This document shows positions 1 to 8,108 of a stretch of DNA of 64,000 bases, piece after piece. The stretch covers positions 1 to 64,000 of the forward strand of contig JBMSQB010000009.1 of the NCBI GenBank assembly GCA_049423065.1, read 5' to 3'. Source of the stretch: SYIM01 sp041182885. GTDB taxonomy: Bacteria > Pseudomonadota > Gammaproteobacteria > Burkholderiales > Burkholderiaceae_E. The notes below the pieces were generated by a model. That model was given only the letters and a program-made list of their open reading frames with translations. It was not told the DNA's origin and made no database searches. A program made the position numbers and the translations under genes. Numbering within the stretch: the first letter of the stretch is position 1; each line of letters starts with the position of its first letter.

Positions 1-60
1 GCTTAGCGCGACGGGTTCATGGGGGAAGGTCCGGTCTCAGTCTGCGGTGGCGCCCCGTCT

Positions 61-1041
61 TTAACCCAGCGTGATGCCGGTACGCCGGATGATCGGGCCC
101 CAACGCGCCGCTTCGTCGGCCATCAGCCGGGCGAGCACCTGCGGGCTGCCGCCCGTGGGGGTCATACCCTGACCGATCAGCCGCTCTGCGATGGCCGGGT
201 CCTGGAGGGCGTCGTTCCATTCCCGGTTCAGGCGTTCAACCACCGGTGCGGGGGTGCTGGCCGGCCCCACGATTGCATTCCATGCAATGGCCTCGAAGTC
301 TTTCAGCTCCGGCAGTCCCGACTCCGCGATGGTGGGGAGATTGGGGAGCGGTTGATACCGCGTGCGGCTGGTCACGGCGAGCAGTCGGACCCGGCCCGCC
401 TGGACATGGGGAAGAAGCGCTGGTGCCACCGTCATGATCATCTGCGTTTCACCCGTCGCCACGGACAGGGCCGAGGGAGGCGAGCCGTTGTAGGGAATGT
501 GCAGCGCGAAGGTGCCGGTTGCGACCTTGAGCAACTCCATTGACAGGTGCGAGGAACTGCCGTTGCCGATCGACGCAAACGAGGCCTTGCCGACGTTGGC
601 CCGCAGCCACTGCACCAGTTCGGCGACCGACTGCACCGGCAGCCCGGCATTGACCGCCAGCACATTGGGTTGGCTGGTGGTCATGACGATGGGCGCGAAG
701 TCGTCGGGCAGGCGATAAGGCATTTTTTGATAGAGAAATGGCGCGAAGGCCAGGGGGCCGTTGAAGCTGATGCCAAAGGTGTGGCCGTCAGTGGCCTTGG
801 CAACGGCATCGGTACCGATCAGTCCGGCCGCACCGGGCTTGTTGTCGACCACGATGGGTTGGCCCAGCCGCGCAGACAGGCGATCGCTGGTGGCCCGAAC
901 AATGAGGTCAAGCGAACTGCCCGGGCCGGTGGGAACCACCATGCGGACCGGGCGTGAGGGCCAGGCGCCCTGCGCCCGAGCGACACGCGAGCCAAGCGAC
1001 AGTGAGGCAATACCCAGGGCCAAAAGGGAGCGACGCTGCAC
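61..1041 (-). CDS. Bug/TctC-family tripartite tricarboxylate transporter substrate-binding protein
   Basis: Periplasmic solute receptor of the Bug family, 326 aa, the usual length. An export signal is at about residues 1-24 (twin-Arg-like MQRRSLLALG, then a hydrophobic stretch ending VARAQG). The mature part starts with the family hallmark WPSRPVRMVVPTGPGSSLD, followed by the VVDNKPGAAG loop, HIPYNGSPP (normally HVPYKG) and LPTIAESGLP. Start is GTG at 1041, chosen because AAGGAG lies 8 bases upstream; no good ATG is available. It diverges from the next Bug gene over 186 bases. No tctAB pair is adjacent, so it is an orphan receptor. Ligand unknown; family members bind carboxylates and related small molecules. 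Confidence 0.9.
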   Translation of the reverse strand: MQRRSLLALGIASLSLGSRVARAQGAWPSRPVRMVVPTGPGSSLDLIVRATSDRLSARLGQPIVVDNKPGAAGLIGTDAVAKATDGHTFGISFNGPLAFAPFLYQKMPYRLPDDFAPIVMTTSQPNVLAVNAGLPVQSVAELVQWLRANVGKASFASIGNGSSSHLSMELLKVATGTFALHIPYNGSPPSALSVATGETQMIMTVAPALLPHVQAGRVRLLAVTSRTRYQPLPNLPTIAESGLPELKDFEAIAWNAIVGPASTPAPVVERLNREWNDALQDPAIAERLIGQGMTPTGGSPQVLARLMADEAARWGPIIRRTGITLG

Positions 1042-1227
1042 GGCGATATCTCCTTGATCTGAACAGATTTGACGCTATCACATCAGGGCGGCAGCGGGTA
1101 TCCGGCAGGGCAGTTGCGCGCGGCCGCGAAACGGGCGCTATCGTTTCCCGCAGACGAGGGCTAGACTCAACCGGACTGGCCCCCGCATCTGGGCGGCCCT
1201 GTTTGCGAGCACTGCAAGGAGCGCCCC

Positions 1228-2220
1228 ATGACCTTTTCCCGGACCCGTCTGCCCCGTCTGCTTGGCCCGCTTGGTGTGGTGCTGGCCAGCATGTTGCTGA
1301 GCGCGGCCCCTCAGGCGCAGGAAGCATTTCCGTCCAGACCGGTTCGAATGGTCGTGCCCTATCCGCCTGGCGGGATCGGCGACTTCGTGGCCCGACTGAT
1401 CGCACCCCGGTGGAGCGAGGCGCTCAAGCAGCAGATCGTGGTTGAGAACCGGCCGGGCGCGGGCAGCAACATCGGCATTGATCACGTTGCCAAGGCTGCG
1501 CCCGATGGCTACACCGTGCTGCTGTTCGACAGCGCGCTGGTGGTCAATGCCTCGCTCTATGCGCGATTGAGTTATGACGCGCGCCGTGACCTCGCCCCGA
1601 TCATGATCGTGGGTCGCACCCCGCTCGTCCTGGCGGTTCATCCCACGCTGCCCGCAGCCAATGTGACCGAATTGATTGCGCTTGCACGCGCCCGTCCCGG
1701 TGGGCTGACCTATGCCTCGGCAGGCAGCGGCACCCTGGTGCATCTGGCCGCTGAAATGCTGAAGACTGCCGCAAGTATCGATCTGGTCCATGTGCCCTAC
1801 AAGGGCGCAGGGCAGGCGATTCTGGATGTGATCGGTGGGCAGGTGCCGATGATGTTTGCGGTTCCCGGCACGGCGCGGGCACATATCGCCTCGGGCAAAC
1901 TCCGGCCGCTTGCGCTCACCGGTGAGAAGCGGTTCGATGGCTTGCCTTCGGTTCCCACGTTTGCGGAGGCGGGTATGCGTGGCATGGACGCAAGCCTGAT
2001 CGTGGGCTTGATGGTGCCCGCGCGAACGCCAGCAGCTGTGCTGGCCACGCTTCACGACACGCTTGCGAGCGTGACGGCGCACCCCGAGATCATCGGCAAG
2101 CTCGGGGAATCCGGGATGGACATGGTGAGGTCTGCCCCTCAGCCTTCAGAGGCCATTCTGGCCAACGAGTTCGCGCTGTGGGAACGCGTGGTGCGAAGCT
2201 CCGGCGCGAAAGTGGAGTGA
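1228..2220 (+). CDS. Bug/TctC-family substrate-binding protein
   Basis: Periplasmic receptor of 330 aa. Signal peptide at about residues 1-31, ending AAPQAQE. Family motifs in order: FPSRPVRMVVPYPPGG, VVENRPGAGSNIG, APDGYTVLL, SAGSGTLVHLAAEMLK, HVPYKGAGQA, GKLRPLALTGEKR and LPSVPTFAEAG. This is a canonical member with all ligand-loop signatures intact. ATG start is preceded by AAGGAG. It is divergent from the Bug gene at 61-1041 and convergent with the tautomerase gene. No transporter membrane genes lie beside it. Ligand not predictable. Confidence 0.92.
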   Translation: MTFSRTRLPRLLGPLGVVLASMLLSAAPQAQEAFPSRPVRMVVPYPPGGIGDFVARLIAPRWSEALKQQIVVENRPGAGSNIGIDHVAKAAPDGYTVLLFDSALVVNASLYARLSYDARRDLAPIMIVGRTPLVLAVHPTLPAANVTELIALARARPGGLTYASAGSGTLVHLAAEMLKTAASIDLVHVPYKGAGQAILDVIGGQVPMMFAVPGTARAHIASGKLRPLALTGEKRFDGLPSVPTFAEAGMRGMDASLIVGLMVPARTPAAVLATLHDTLASVTAHPEIIGKLGESGMDMVRSAPQPSEAILANEFALWERVVRSSGAKVE

Positions 2221-2294
2221 CCCGGGTCTTTGGGTTGGGTGGGCGTACCGGGGTGACCGCGGGCCGGTTGATGGTCAGTGCGCGCCGTTTCAGA

Positions 2295-2489
2295 TCAATT
2301 TGCGTCGCGGTCGGAGAACAATACCCCGCCCTTGGCCTTTGAGGTCTTGGGCGTCTCCATGATCTGAATCATCACGGTTGAGGGGTCCACCTGAAAATTG
2401 CGGACCACCGAGTCGGTGATCTCGCGGATCAGTGCGCGTTTCTGATCCATCGATCGGCCTTCAATGGCGTAGATGTAAATCTCGGGCAT
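2295..2489 (-). CDS. 4-oxalocrotonate tautomerase-like small tautomerase
   Basis: 64-aa protein of the tautomerase superfamily, the typical 4-OT monomer size. After Met removal the N-terminus is Pro (MPEIYIYAIEG), which is the catalytic base in this family. EGRSMDQKRALI matches the conserved EGRS-x-EQK segment carrying an active-site Arg. The C-terminal TSKAKGGVLFSDRD corresponds to the GG turn before the last strand. Family members isomerise 2-hydroxymuconate or other enol/keto acids; the substrate here is unknown. It is the last gene of a leftward run after a Bug receptor and a spermidine-synthase-like gene, 72 bases downstream of the latter. Confidence 0.85.
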   Translation of the reverse strand: MPEIYIYAIEGRSMDQKRALIREITDSVVRNFQVDPSTVMIQIMETPKTSKAKGGVLFSDRDAN

Positions 2490-2561
2490 GGGTGGGCGTC
2501 CGGGTGGTGAAGAAATCCGATCGGGCGACGGGTTCGCGGGCCTACAGACCGGGCCTGCGCT

Positions 2562-4757
2562 TCATCGCCATTCGAGGGGCGTGATGCTGCTGAAGTTGTC
2601 CGTCCAAAGCCCCACGCCGGGAATGTCGTTCTGAGCCGTTCCAATGATGCGGCCTTGGGCGTCCCGAATCGGACGGTCGACCGAAGGATGCGTACGCAAA
2701 AACTCGGCGTCTCGGGTCAGGATCATGTAGTGGTTCTCACGGATGAAGCGCCGAGGGTCGCTCTCCTGAAAGCGGCTGCGCACCTCAAGACCCAGTGCCT
2801 CGGCCTGCCGCTTCACCACCGGATACAGGTTGAGGTAGGCGTTGGTGATATTCACCACCAGGAAGCCATCGGGTTTCAGATGGGCAGCATAGGCGCTGAA
2901 GGCCTCGCGGGTGAGAAGGTGCACCGGCACCGATCCGCCGCTGAAGGCTGCGAGCAGGATCATGTCGTAGCGCTGGTTTTCTGGGAGTTGCGCAAAGGTG
3001 AGGCGGGCGTCGCCAATCAGCACCTGGAGCTTTTGCGCCCGGGAGTCGCCCAGGAATGTGAACCAGTTGCGCGCAATCCGCTCGGCCTCCGGATTGATCT
3101 CGAAAAAATCATAGCGGTCGGTGGGGCGCGCGTAGAGCGCGACCGTGCCTGCGCCCAGCCCCGTGATGGCGACATCGACCCTGTCCTGTCTCGCGTTGAG
3201 ATATTGCAGGGCCAGTCCGATACCGCTGTCGAGGTTGTAATAGCTCACAGGCTTTTTCATGAGCTCGGGCGAGAGCGGCTGGATACCATGCGTGACCTGC
3301 CCGCTGTAGAACACGCGGTGGTCACGTGCGGGTTCGGCTGGAAAGCGGCGCTCGACCACTGCCACGACCCCGTAAAAATTCCTTGATTGATCGAGCGTGG
3401 CTTCGACCGCGCCGGGCACCGTGGTGGCGCGTCCGCGGATGGGGCTGTCCCACCAGAAGGCAAGGCCCGCGCACACCGCCACCGCAACCCAACGGACGGG
3501 TTGCAGAGGTGCCTGGCCCGGTTGCGCGGTGTCGGGCGCCGCCTGGCGACGCGCGCGCCATTGCCGATCGATGACCAGTACCGAGAGCGCTGCCGCCGCA
3601 GCAAGTCCGATCGGCCACTCATGGAAGTCGTTGAAGGCATGCGTGGCCACCAGCGCGACGAACAGCCCACCGCAGGCGCCGCCAAACGACATCCAGAGGT
3701 AGTAGCCGGTCAGGCGCGCGGGGTCGGCCGGGCGCCGTCGATAAAGCTCGCCGTGGCAGAGCAGGCACACCAGAAACAGCATCAGAGAAAACAGATAGCG
3801 CAGTTCAGTGGCGCCATACCCCCAGTGCACGCCGAACCATTCGGGGATGGCGTGCCGGCCAGCAACGAAGAGCACCGCCAGCAGCGTGAGCGTCGCCACC
3901 AGACCCGGGCGATACCAGCGCGAGTGGTCGAAGCTCACGATGAAGGAGAGCAGGTAGATGGACAGGGTCAGAATCCACAAACGGGGCTCGGGCGCGATGT
4001 TGTGGCTTGCCTGATCGGTGGTCGCGATGAAGAGCATCGAGGCAAGCGCAGGCAGCAGTACCCAGGCGGCGATGTCGCGCCATTGTCTGGAAGGTTTGAC
4101 CGGTGCGGAGCGCGTTGCTGCGGCTGGGGCTTGCGCAGGCGCAGCGGCAAGCGGCTGGGCCTCTGCAGCGCGCGCCTGGGTCCAGGCCACGACCGCGCAG
4201 GCCACCGCGAAGACCCAGAATCCCCAGGTCCAGCCGCGACCGATCACGGGCAGTTCGAACCACGGCTCGAACAGGTAAGGAAATGACAGGAGCGCGAGCA
4301 GCGAGCCAAGATTGGACAGCGCAAAAAGTCGATAAACCGATCCTGCGACGCCCGCCCGGGCGAACCAGTGCTGAAGGAGGGGCCCGGTGCTTGCGAGGCA
4401 GAAGTAGGGGAGCCCCACGCACAGGGTGAGAATCCAGAGAATCTGCGGTACCGGCGATTGGGCACCCTGCGGGCGCAATGCGGGATCGGGGATGACCGCC
4501 TGGGCAAGCAGGGCGGCCGTCGCAAGCAGCACGATATGAATGATGGCCTGATGGCGGACCGACTTGAGCGAGGCGAGTCCGTGTGCATACAGGTAGCCGC
4601 CAAAGAGCGCGCACTGGAAAAACAGCATGGCGGCTGTCCAGACCGCTGGCCCCCCGCCGAACCACGGCAGGATGGCCTTGCTCACCATCGGTTGAACCTG
4701 GAACAGCAGAAATGCGCTCACGAAGATGGTGAGCGCGAAGAGCGCGATGCGCAGCAT
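2562..4757 (-). CDS. Membrane-anchored spermidine synthase-like protein
   Basis: 731 aa. The first ~400 residues hold many hydrophobic helices (starting LFALTIFVSAFLLFQVQPMVS), and the C-terminal ~250 residues form a spermidine-synthase-like Rossmann domain: VAITGLGAGTVALYARP is the nucleotide-binding loop, YDFFEINPEAERIA the acidic ribose-binding strand, and IGDARLTF follows. This is the known fused layout of integral-membrane PABS-domain proteins; whether it makes polyamine is not shown. The frame stays open to 4904, but the ATG at 4757 (AAGG upstream) is preferred because the longer form would overlap the upstream Bug gene by over 100 bases. Gap to that gene is 28 bases, so co-transcription is likely. 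Confidence 0.85.
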   Translation of the reverse strand: MLRIALFALTIFVSAFLLFQVQPMVSKAILPWFGGGPAVWTAAMLFFQCALFGGYLYAHGLASLKSVRHQAIIHIVLLATAALLAQAVIPDPALRPQGAQSPVPQILWILTLCVGLPYFCLASTGPLLQHWFARAGVAGSVYRLFALSNLGSLLALLSFPYLFEPWFELPVIGRGWTWGFWVFAVACAVVAWTQARAAEAQPLAAAPAQAPAAATRSAPVKPSRQWRDIAAWVLLPALASMLFIATTDQASHNIAPEPRLWILTLSIYLLSFIVSFDHSRWYRPGLVATLTLLAVLFVAGRHAIPEWFGVHWGYGATELRYLFSLMLFLVCLLCHGELYRRRPADPARLTGYYLWMSFGGACGGLFVALVATHAFNDFHEWPIGLAAAAALSVLVIDRQWRARRQAAPDTAQPGQAPLQPVRWVAVAVCAGLAFWWDSPIRGRATTVPGAVEATLDQSRNFYGVVAVVERRFPAEPARDHRVFYSGQVTHGIQPLSPELMKKPVSYYNLDSGIGLALQYLNARQDRVDVAITGLGAGTVALYARPTDRYDFFEINPEAERIARNWFTFLGDSRAQKLQVLIGDARLTFAQLPENQRYDMILLAAFSGGSVPVHLLTREAFSAYAAHLKPDGFLVVNITNAYLNLYPVVKRQAEALGLEVRSRFQESDPRRFIRENHYMILTRDAEFLRTHPSVDRPIRDAQGRIIGTAQNDIPGVGLWTDNFSSITPLEWR

Positions 4758-4785
4758 GTCCGAAACCTTGATGAAACGTCGCCGA

Positions 4786-5760
4786 CTATTCGGCCTTGAT
4801 GCCGGCGCGACGAACCAGATCCTGGTATTTGCGAACCTCGGCTGCCTTGAAGGCGGCGAACTGATCGGGACTGATCGAGGACGCGGTGCGCGAGGTGTCG
4901 GCAAACAGTTTGGTCATGGCTGGCGTTGCGAGGGCTTTCTGGACGGCCCCATGAATCTGGTCAATCACGGCGCGCGGTGTGCCGGTCGGCGCATCAAGGC
5001 CAGTCCAGACGGTGAACTGAAACCCGGGAAGGGTTTCTGCGATGGTCGGCAGGTCGGGGAAAGCCGGCAGGCGCGAGATGGAGGTGACCGCCAGCGCGCG
5101 AACCTTGCCGGCCCGGATCTGACCTACCGCAGAGGTATCGGCAAACAGATGGTCGACATGTCCGCCCAGGAGCGCGGTCAGTGCGGGAGATGTGCCCGCG
5201 AACGGGACATGGGTGGCCTGAGTGGCCGTCATCTGGTTCAGAAATTCGCCCGCCAGATGCGGCAGGCCCGCGATACCCGAGGACGAATAGTTCATCGATG
5301 CACTCGACTCTTTCAGGCGTGCGATCAGATCGGCGAGCGTTTGAATGCCCCGGTCTGGGCGCACGACCAGAAACAGCGGACTCTCGGATACCACCGCAAT
5401 GGACTGCAGGTCGGTGACGATGTCATAGGGCAGGTTCCTGAAGAGCGCCGGTGCGATGGCGTGCTGGCTGGTGGACAGCAGCAGGGTGTAGCCATCGGCG
5501 GGCGCGCGGGCCACGAAGCCCGCTGCGATTGTGGTGCCTGCGCCAGGCTTGCTTTCGACCAGCACAGGCTGGCGCCAGATTTCGAAAAGCTCGCGGGCAA
5601 GTGCGCGGGCCACCACATCAGCGCCGCCGCCCGGTGGGTAGGGATTGATGAGGGTGACGGCGCGACTGGGGAAGGTTTGCGCGTTCGCGGCCGCAGCGAG
5701 GGCAAGCGGGGCGAGCAGGGCAATGAGCGCGCAGATGGCGAAGCGGATTCGATGGATCAT
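4786..5760 (-). CDS. Bug/TctC-family substrate-binding protein
   Basis: 324-aa periplasmic receptor. Signal peptide at about residues 1-28 (MIHRIRFAICALIALLAPL to ANAQ), then FPSRAVTLINPYPPGGGAD, VESKPGAGTTIAAG, ADGYTLLLST, SSSGIAGLPHLAGEFLN and HVPFAGTSPA. The reading frame continues upstream to 6072, but the ATG at 5760 carries both the RBS (GAAGGA) and the signal peptide, so it is taken as the start. It heads a leftward run with the spermidine-synthase-like and tautomerase genes and diverges from another Bug gene. Ligand unknown. Confidence 0.9.
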   Translation of the reverse strand: MIHRIRFAICALIALLAPLALAAAANAQTFPSRAVTLINPYPPGGGADVVARALARELFEIWRQPVLVESKPGAGTTIAAGFVARAPADGYTLLLSTSQHAIAPALFRNLPYDIVTDLQSIAVVSESPLFLVVRPDRGIQTLADLIARLKESSASMNYSSSGIAGLPHLAGEFLNQMTATQATHVPFAGTSPALTALLGGHVDHLFADTSAVGQIRAGKVRALAVTSISRLPAFPDLPTIAETLPGFQFTVWTGLDAPTGTPRAVIDQIHGAVQKALATPAMTKLFADTSRTASSISPDQFAAFKAAEVRKYQDLVRRAGIKAE

Positions 5761-5948
5761 GGTGGTTCCTTCTGCATGGTCCGGTGGCAGCCGTTGGTGG
5801 GCGCTGAGTATCACCGCCCCGGGGGTGGTTGCACGGTGAATTGCTTGAAGAAGCGAAACGATGCGCCGCACGATGACCGACGGGCGGCACTGCCTGCAGC
5901 CTGAACCGGCGGCCGCAGTCGATTGCAGACAGCAAATCTCGGTCGCGC

Positions 5949-5954
5949 TATAGT
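5949..5954 (+). promoter_or_regulatory. Candidate -10 element (TATAGT)
   Basis: TATAGT lies 52 bases upstream of the Bug start codon at 6006, in the 245-base divergent region 5761-6005. No good -35 is seen at 16-18 bases; TTGCAG sits 20 bases upstream. Weak call based on the -10 alone. Confidence 0.25.
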
Positions 5955-6005
5955 CCTTCGCGCTGTTGAACGCTCGGCGCTTCGACCGAACATCTGGAGA
6001 CGACA

Positions 6006-6983
6006 ATGCGCAATCGGATTCTGTCGCGATGGATTTGCACGGTAGTGGTTCCGTTGTCATTGGCGCTGCCATCGGTCGGCGCTGCGCAGTCGGCGGCAGC
6101 CCCCACGCTGCCTATCGTGGTGCCGTCCGGGCCTGGGAGTGCGCCCGATATCGTTGCGCGGCTGCTGGGCGATGAACTGCGTGCCAGGCTGGGCGCGGCA
6201 GTGGTCATCGAGAACCGTGGCGGTGGTGGCGGTATCGTGGCGGTAAATGCCGCGCGCTCACACGCATCGGCGGACGCGTTGCTGCTCGCGCAGGCGGCCG
6301 TTGTCACGACCACGCCCGTCACCTACAAAGCGGCCAACTATGATCTGGCTCGCGACATGGCCCCCGTCGCGGTGGTTGCGGAAACGCCGATGTTCTTTGT
6401 GGCGCATCCCGGAAAAGGGCCGAAGTCGCTCGCCGATGCGCTCGCAGCCGCGCGGGCGCAGCCCGACAGCATCCTGCTCTCCAGTCCGGCGCGTGGTTCG
6501 ATTCCGCATCTGGCGGCGGAACTTCTCATGATTGCAAGTGGCGTCCGGTTCCACATGGTGCCAATGGGCTCGAGCGCGCAGGCCATTCAGGCGATTGTCA
6601 GTGGAGACTCGCAGGTCTCGGTTGACGGCATTTCACCGCTGTTGCCGCTGGTCCGATCCGGGCGGCTCACCGCACTGGGGGTTGCCGCTTCACGTGTGCT
6701 TCCCGGGTTTGAAGGATTACCTCTCGTGCGCGACACGGTGCCCGGGTTCGAGGCCACCGGTTGGTTCATGCTGTTCGCAAAGCGGGGCACCTCGGCTGAA
6801 CGGGTTCAGGCGCTGAACGCAGCCGTCAATTCGGCGCTTGCCTCCGAGGACATGCAGAAAAAATTGCAGACCTCGGCCGCCTACCCGGTGGGCGGGTCGG
6901 TTGATGACGCGATCGCTTTCCTGAATCGGGAAAAGGCCCGCTGGGCCGAAGCGGTTCAGCGCGCTGGCATCCAGCCTGAATAA
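6006..6983 (+). CDS. Bug/TctC-family substrate-binding protein (divergent member)
   Basis: 325 aa. Signal peptide at about residues 1-27. Motifs are recognisable but altered: LPIVVPSGPGSAPDIVARLLG instead of the PSRP...PPGG entry, VVIENRGGGGGIVAVN for the VVENRPGAGG loop, SSPARGSIPHLAAELL, and MVPMGSSAQ in place of HVPYKG. The missing PSRP and HVPYKG signatures suggest a changed ligand pocket. ATG start with GGAG upstream. The amidohydrolase gene follows 28 bases later, suggesting that the receptor takes up a precursor of that enzyme's substrate; this link is inference. Confidence 0.87.
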   Translation: MRNRILSRWICTVVVPLSLALPSVGAAQSAAAPTLPIVVPSGPGSAPDIVARLLGDELRARLGAAVVIENRGGGGGIVAVNAARSHASADALLLAQAAVVTTTPVTYKAANYDLARDMAPVAVVAETPMFFVAHPGKGPKSLADALAAARAQPDSILLSSPARGSIPHLAAELLMIASGVRFHMVPMGSSAQAIQAIVSGDSQVSVDGISPLLPLVRSGRLTALGVAASRVLPGFEGLPLVRDTVPGFEATGWFMLFAKRGTSAERVQALNAAVNSALASEDMQKKLQTSAAYPVGGSVDDAIAFLNREKARWAEAVQRAGIQPE

Positions 6984-7011
6984 TTGAATCGACGCCCAAG
7001 GATCTCGCATC

Positions 7012-7938
7012 ATGCAATCCGGCAACAGAATCGATACGCATCTGCATGTGGTGCCGCCCGACTACGCGCAATGGCTGCGCTCCCAGGGCATCGATGCGGG
7101 CGGGCGCGAGATCCCCGATTGGACCCGCGAGGGAGCCTTCTCGATGATGGAGCGGCTGGGCATTGCGGCGGGCGTTTTGTCGGTGTCCACGCCAGGTGTT
7201 CATCTGGGCGATTCAGCCAAAGCGCGTGCCATGGCCCGCTCGGTCAATGAGTTCGCCGCTGCCCAGGTTGCGGCTGCTCCAAAGCGGTTCGGCTTTTTCG
7301 CGACGCTGACGCTGCCCGATATTGACGGCGCGCTCGCTGAGCTCGCGCATGCCTTCGATGTACTGCACGCCGATGGTGTCGTGCTGCTTGCGAATGTGAA
7401 CGGGGTTTACCTGGGCGACCCGTCGATCGAACCGCTGTTTGAGGAACTCGATCGTCGGCATGCGGTGGTGTTTGTTCACCCTTCACAGCTGCCCGCTCCG
7501 CCTGTTCCCGGCATCCCCCCGTTCGCCGCCGACTTTTTGCTCGACACCACACGCGCTGCCATCAATATCGCCCGGTCGGGATGGCTTGAGCGGTTCCCGA
7601 ATGTCCGCATCATTCTGTCGCATGCGGGGGGCTTCGTACCCTTTGCGGCAGAGCGGATTGCGCGAACCTGTTCAGCACACAACGACTATGCCCATGGCAT
7701 TGAACGTCTGCGCCGCTTCTACTATGACACTGCACTCAGCAGCAGCCACTATGCGCTGCCTGCGCTACTCGCGTTTGCCCAACCTGATCATGTGTTCTTC
7801 GGCAGCGACTATCCCTATGCGCCTGTCGAGCGCGGTGCGCACTTTGCCGATTTGCTCGATCGCTACGCCCTGGGTCCGACCGAACGGGCGGCGATCGACC
7901 GGAACAATGCCCTCAAGCTGTTTCCCAGGCTGGCCTGA
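7012..7938 (+). CDS. Amidohydrolase family protein (ACMSD-like)
   Basis: 308-aa TIM-barrel metal hydrolase of the amidohydrolase-2/ACMSD group, whose members decarboxylate aminocarboxymuconate semialdehyde or related aromatic acids. HxH metal motif at residues 10-12 (DTHLHVVP), VFVHPSQ, then ILSHAGGFVPF with a third His, and FGSDYPYAP near the C-terminus, matching the catalytic Asp region of ACMSD-like enzymes. Start ATG has AAGGA upstream. Probably co-transcribed with the preceding Bug gene. The exact reaction (decarboxylase or hydrolase) is undecided. Confidence 0.85.
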   Translation: MQSGNRIDTHLHVVPPDYAQWLRSQGIDAGGREIPDWTREGAFSMMERLGIAAGVLSVSTPGVHLGDSAKARAMARSVNEFAAAQVAAAPKRFGFFATLTLPDIDGALAELAHAFDVLHADGVVLLANVNGVYLGDPSIEPLFEELDRRHAVVFVHPSQLPAPPVPGIPPFAADFLLDTTRAAINIARSGWLERFPNVRIILSHAGGFVPFAAERIARTCSAHNDYAHGIERLRRFYYDTALSSSHYALPALLAFAQPDHVFFGSDYPYAPVERGAHFADLLDRYALGPTERAAIDRNNALKLFPRLA

Positions 7939-8108
7939 CCCCGCAACCGTGGGCGCCGTGCGCAGGCCTGACGCGCGTGCCCCTGAAATTGTTCAAAAAC
8001 GGCACTCGATGCTGCAACGCATCAAGACTGATCAGGCGTCGGTTCTTACACTGCCTCGCTTCACTCACCTCAGCGCAGTGGCGGCCCTGACAAGCCGGGA
8101 GAGGCAAT

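Noticed and set aside
1..60. Very short minus-strand frame starting at 20 beyond the first Bug gene
   Set aside because: Only five codons, no RBS; nothing else is seen in bases 1-60.
1138..2082. Minus-strand frame of 314 codons opposite the Bug gene at 1228
   Set aside because: Antisense shadow; the plus-strand Bug gene has signal peptide and family motifs, this frame has none.
2247..2268. Possible terminator hairpin ACCGG-N12-CCGGT between the Bug and tautomerase genes
   Set aside because: Short 5-bp stem, long loop and no T tract on either side.
4786..6072. Longer version of the Bug gene starting at 6072
   Set aside because: The signal peptide and RBS are at 5760; the extra 104 residues have no homologous character and reach into the divergent Bug gene.
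8008..8023. GATGC-N6-GCATC inverted repeat upstream of the deacylase gene
   Set aside because: Only five bases per arm, not extended, and no regulator nearby; could occur by chance in 170 bases.
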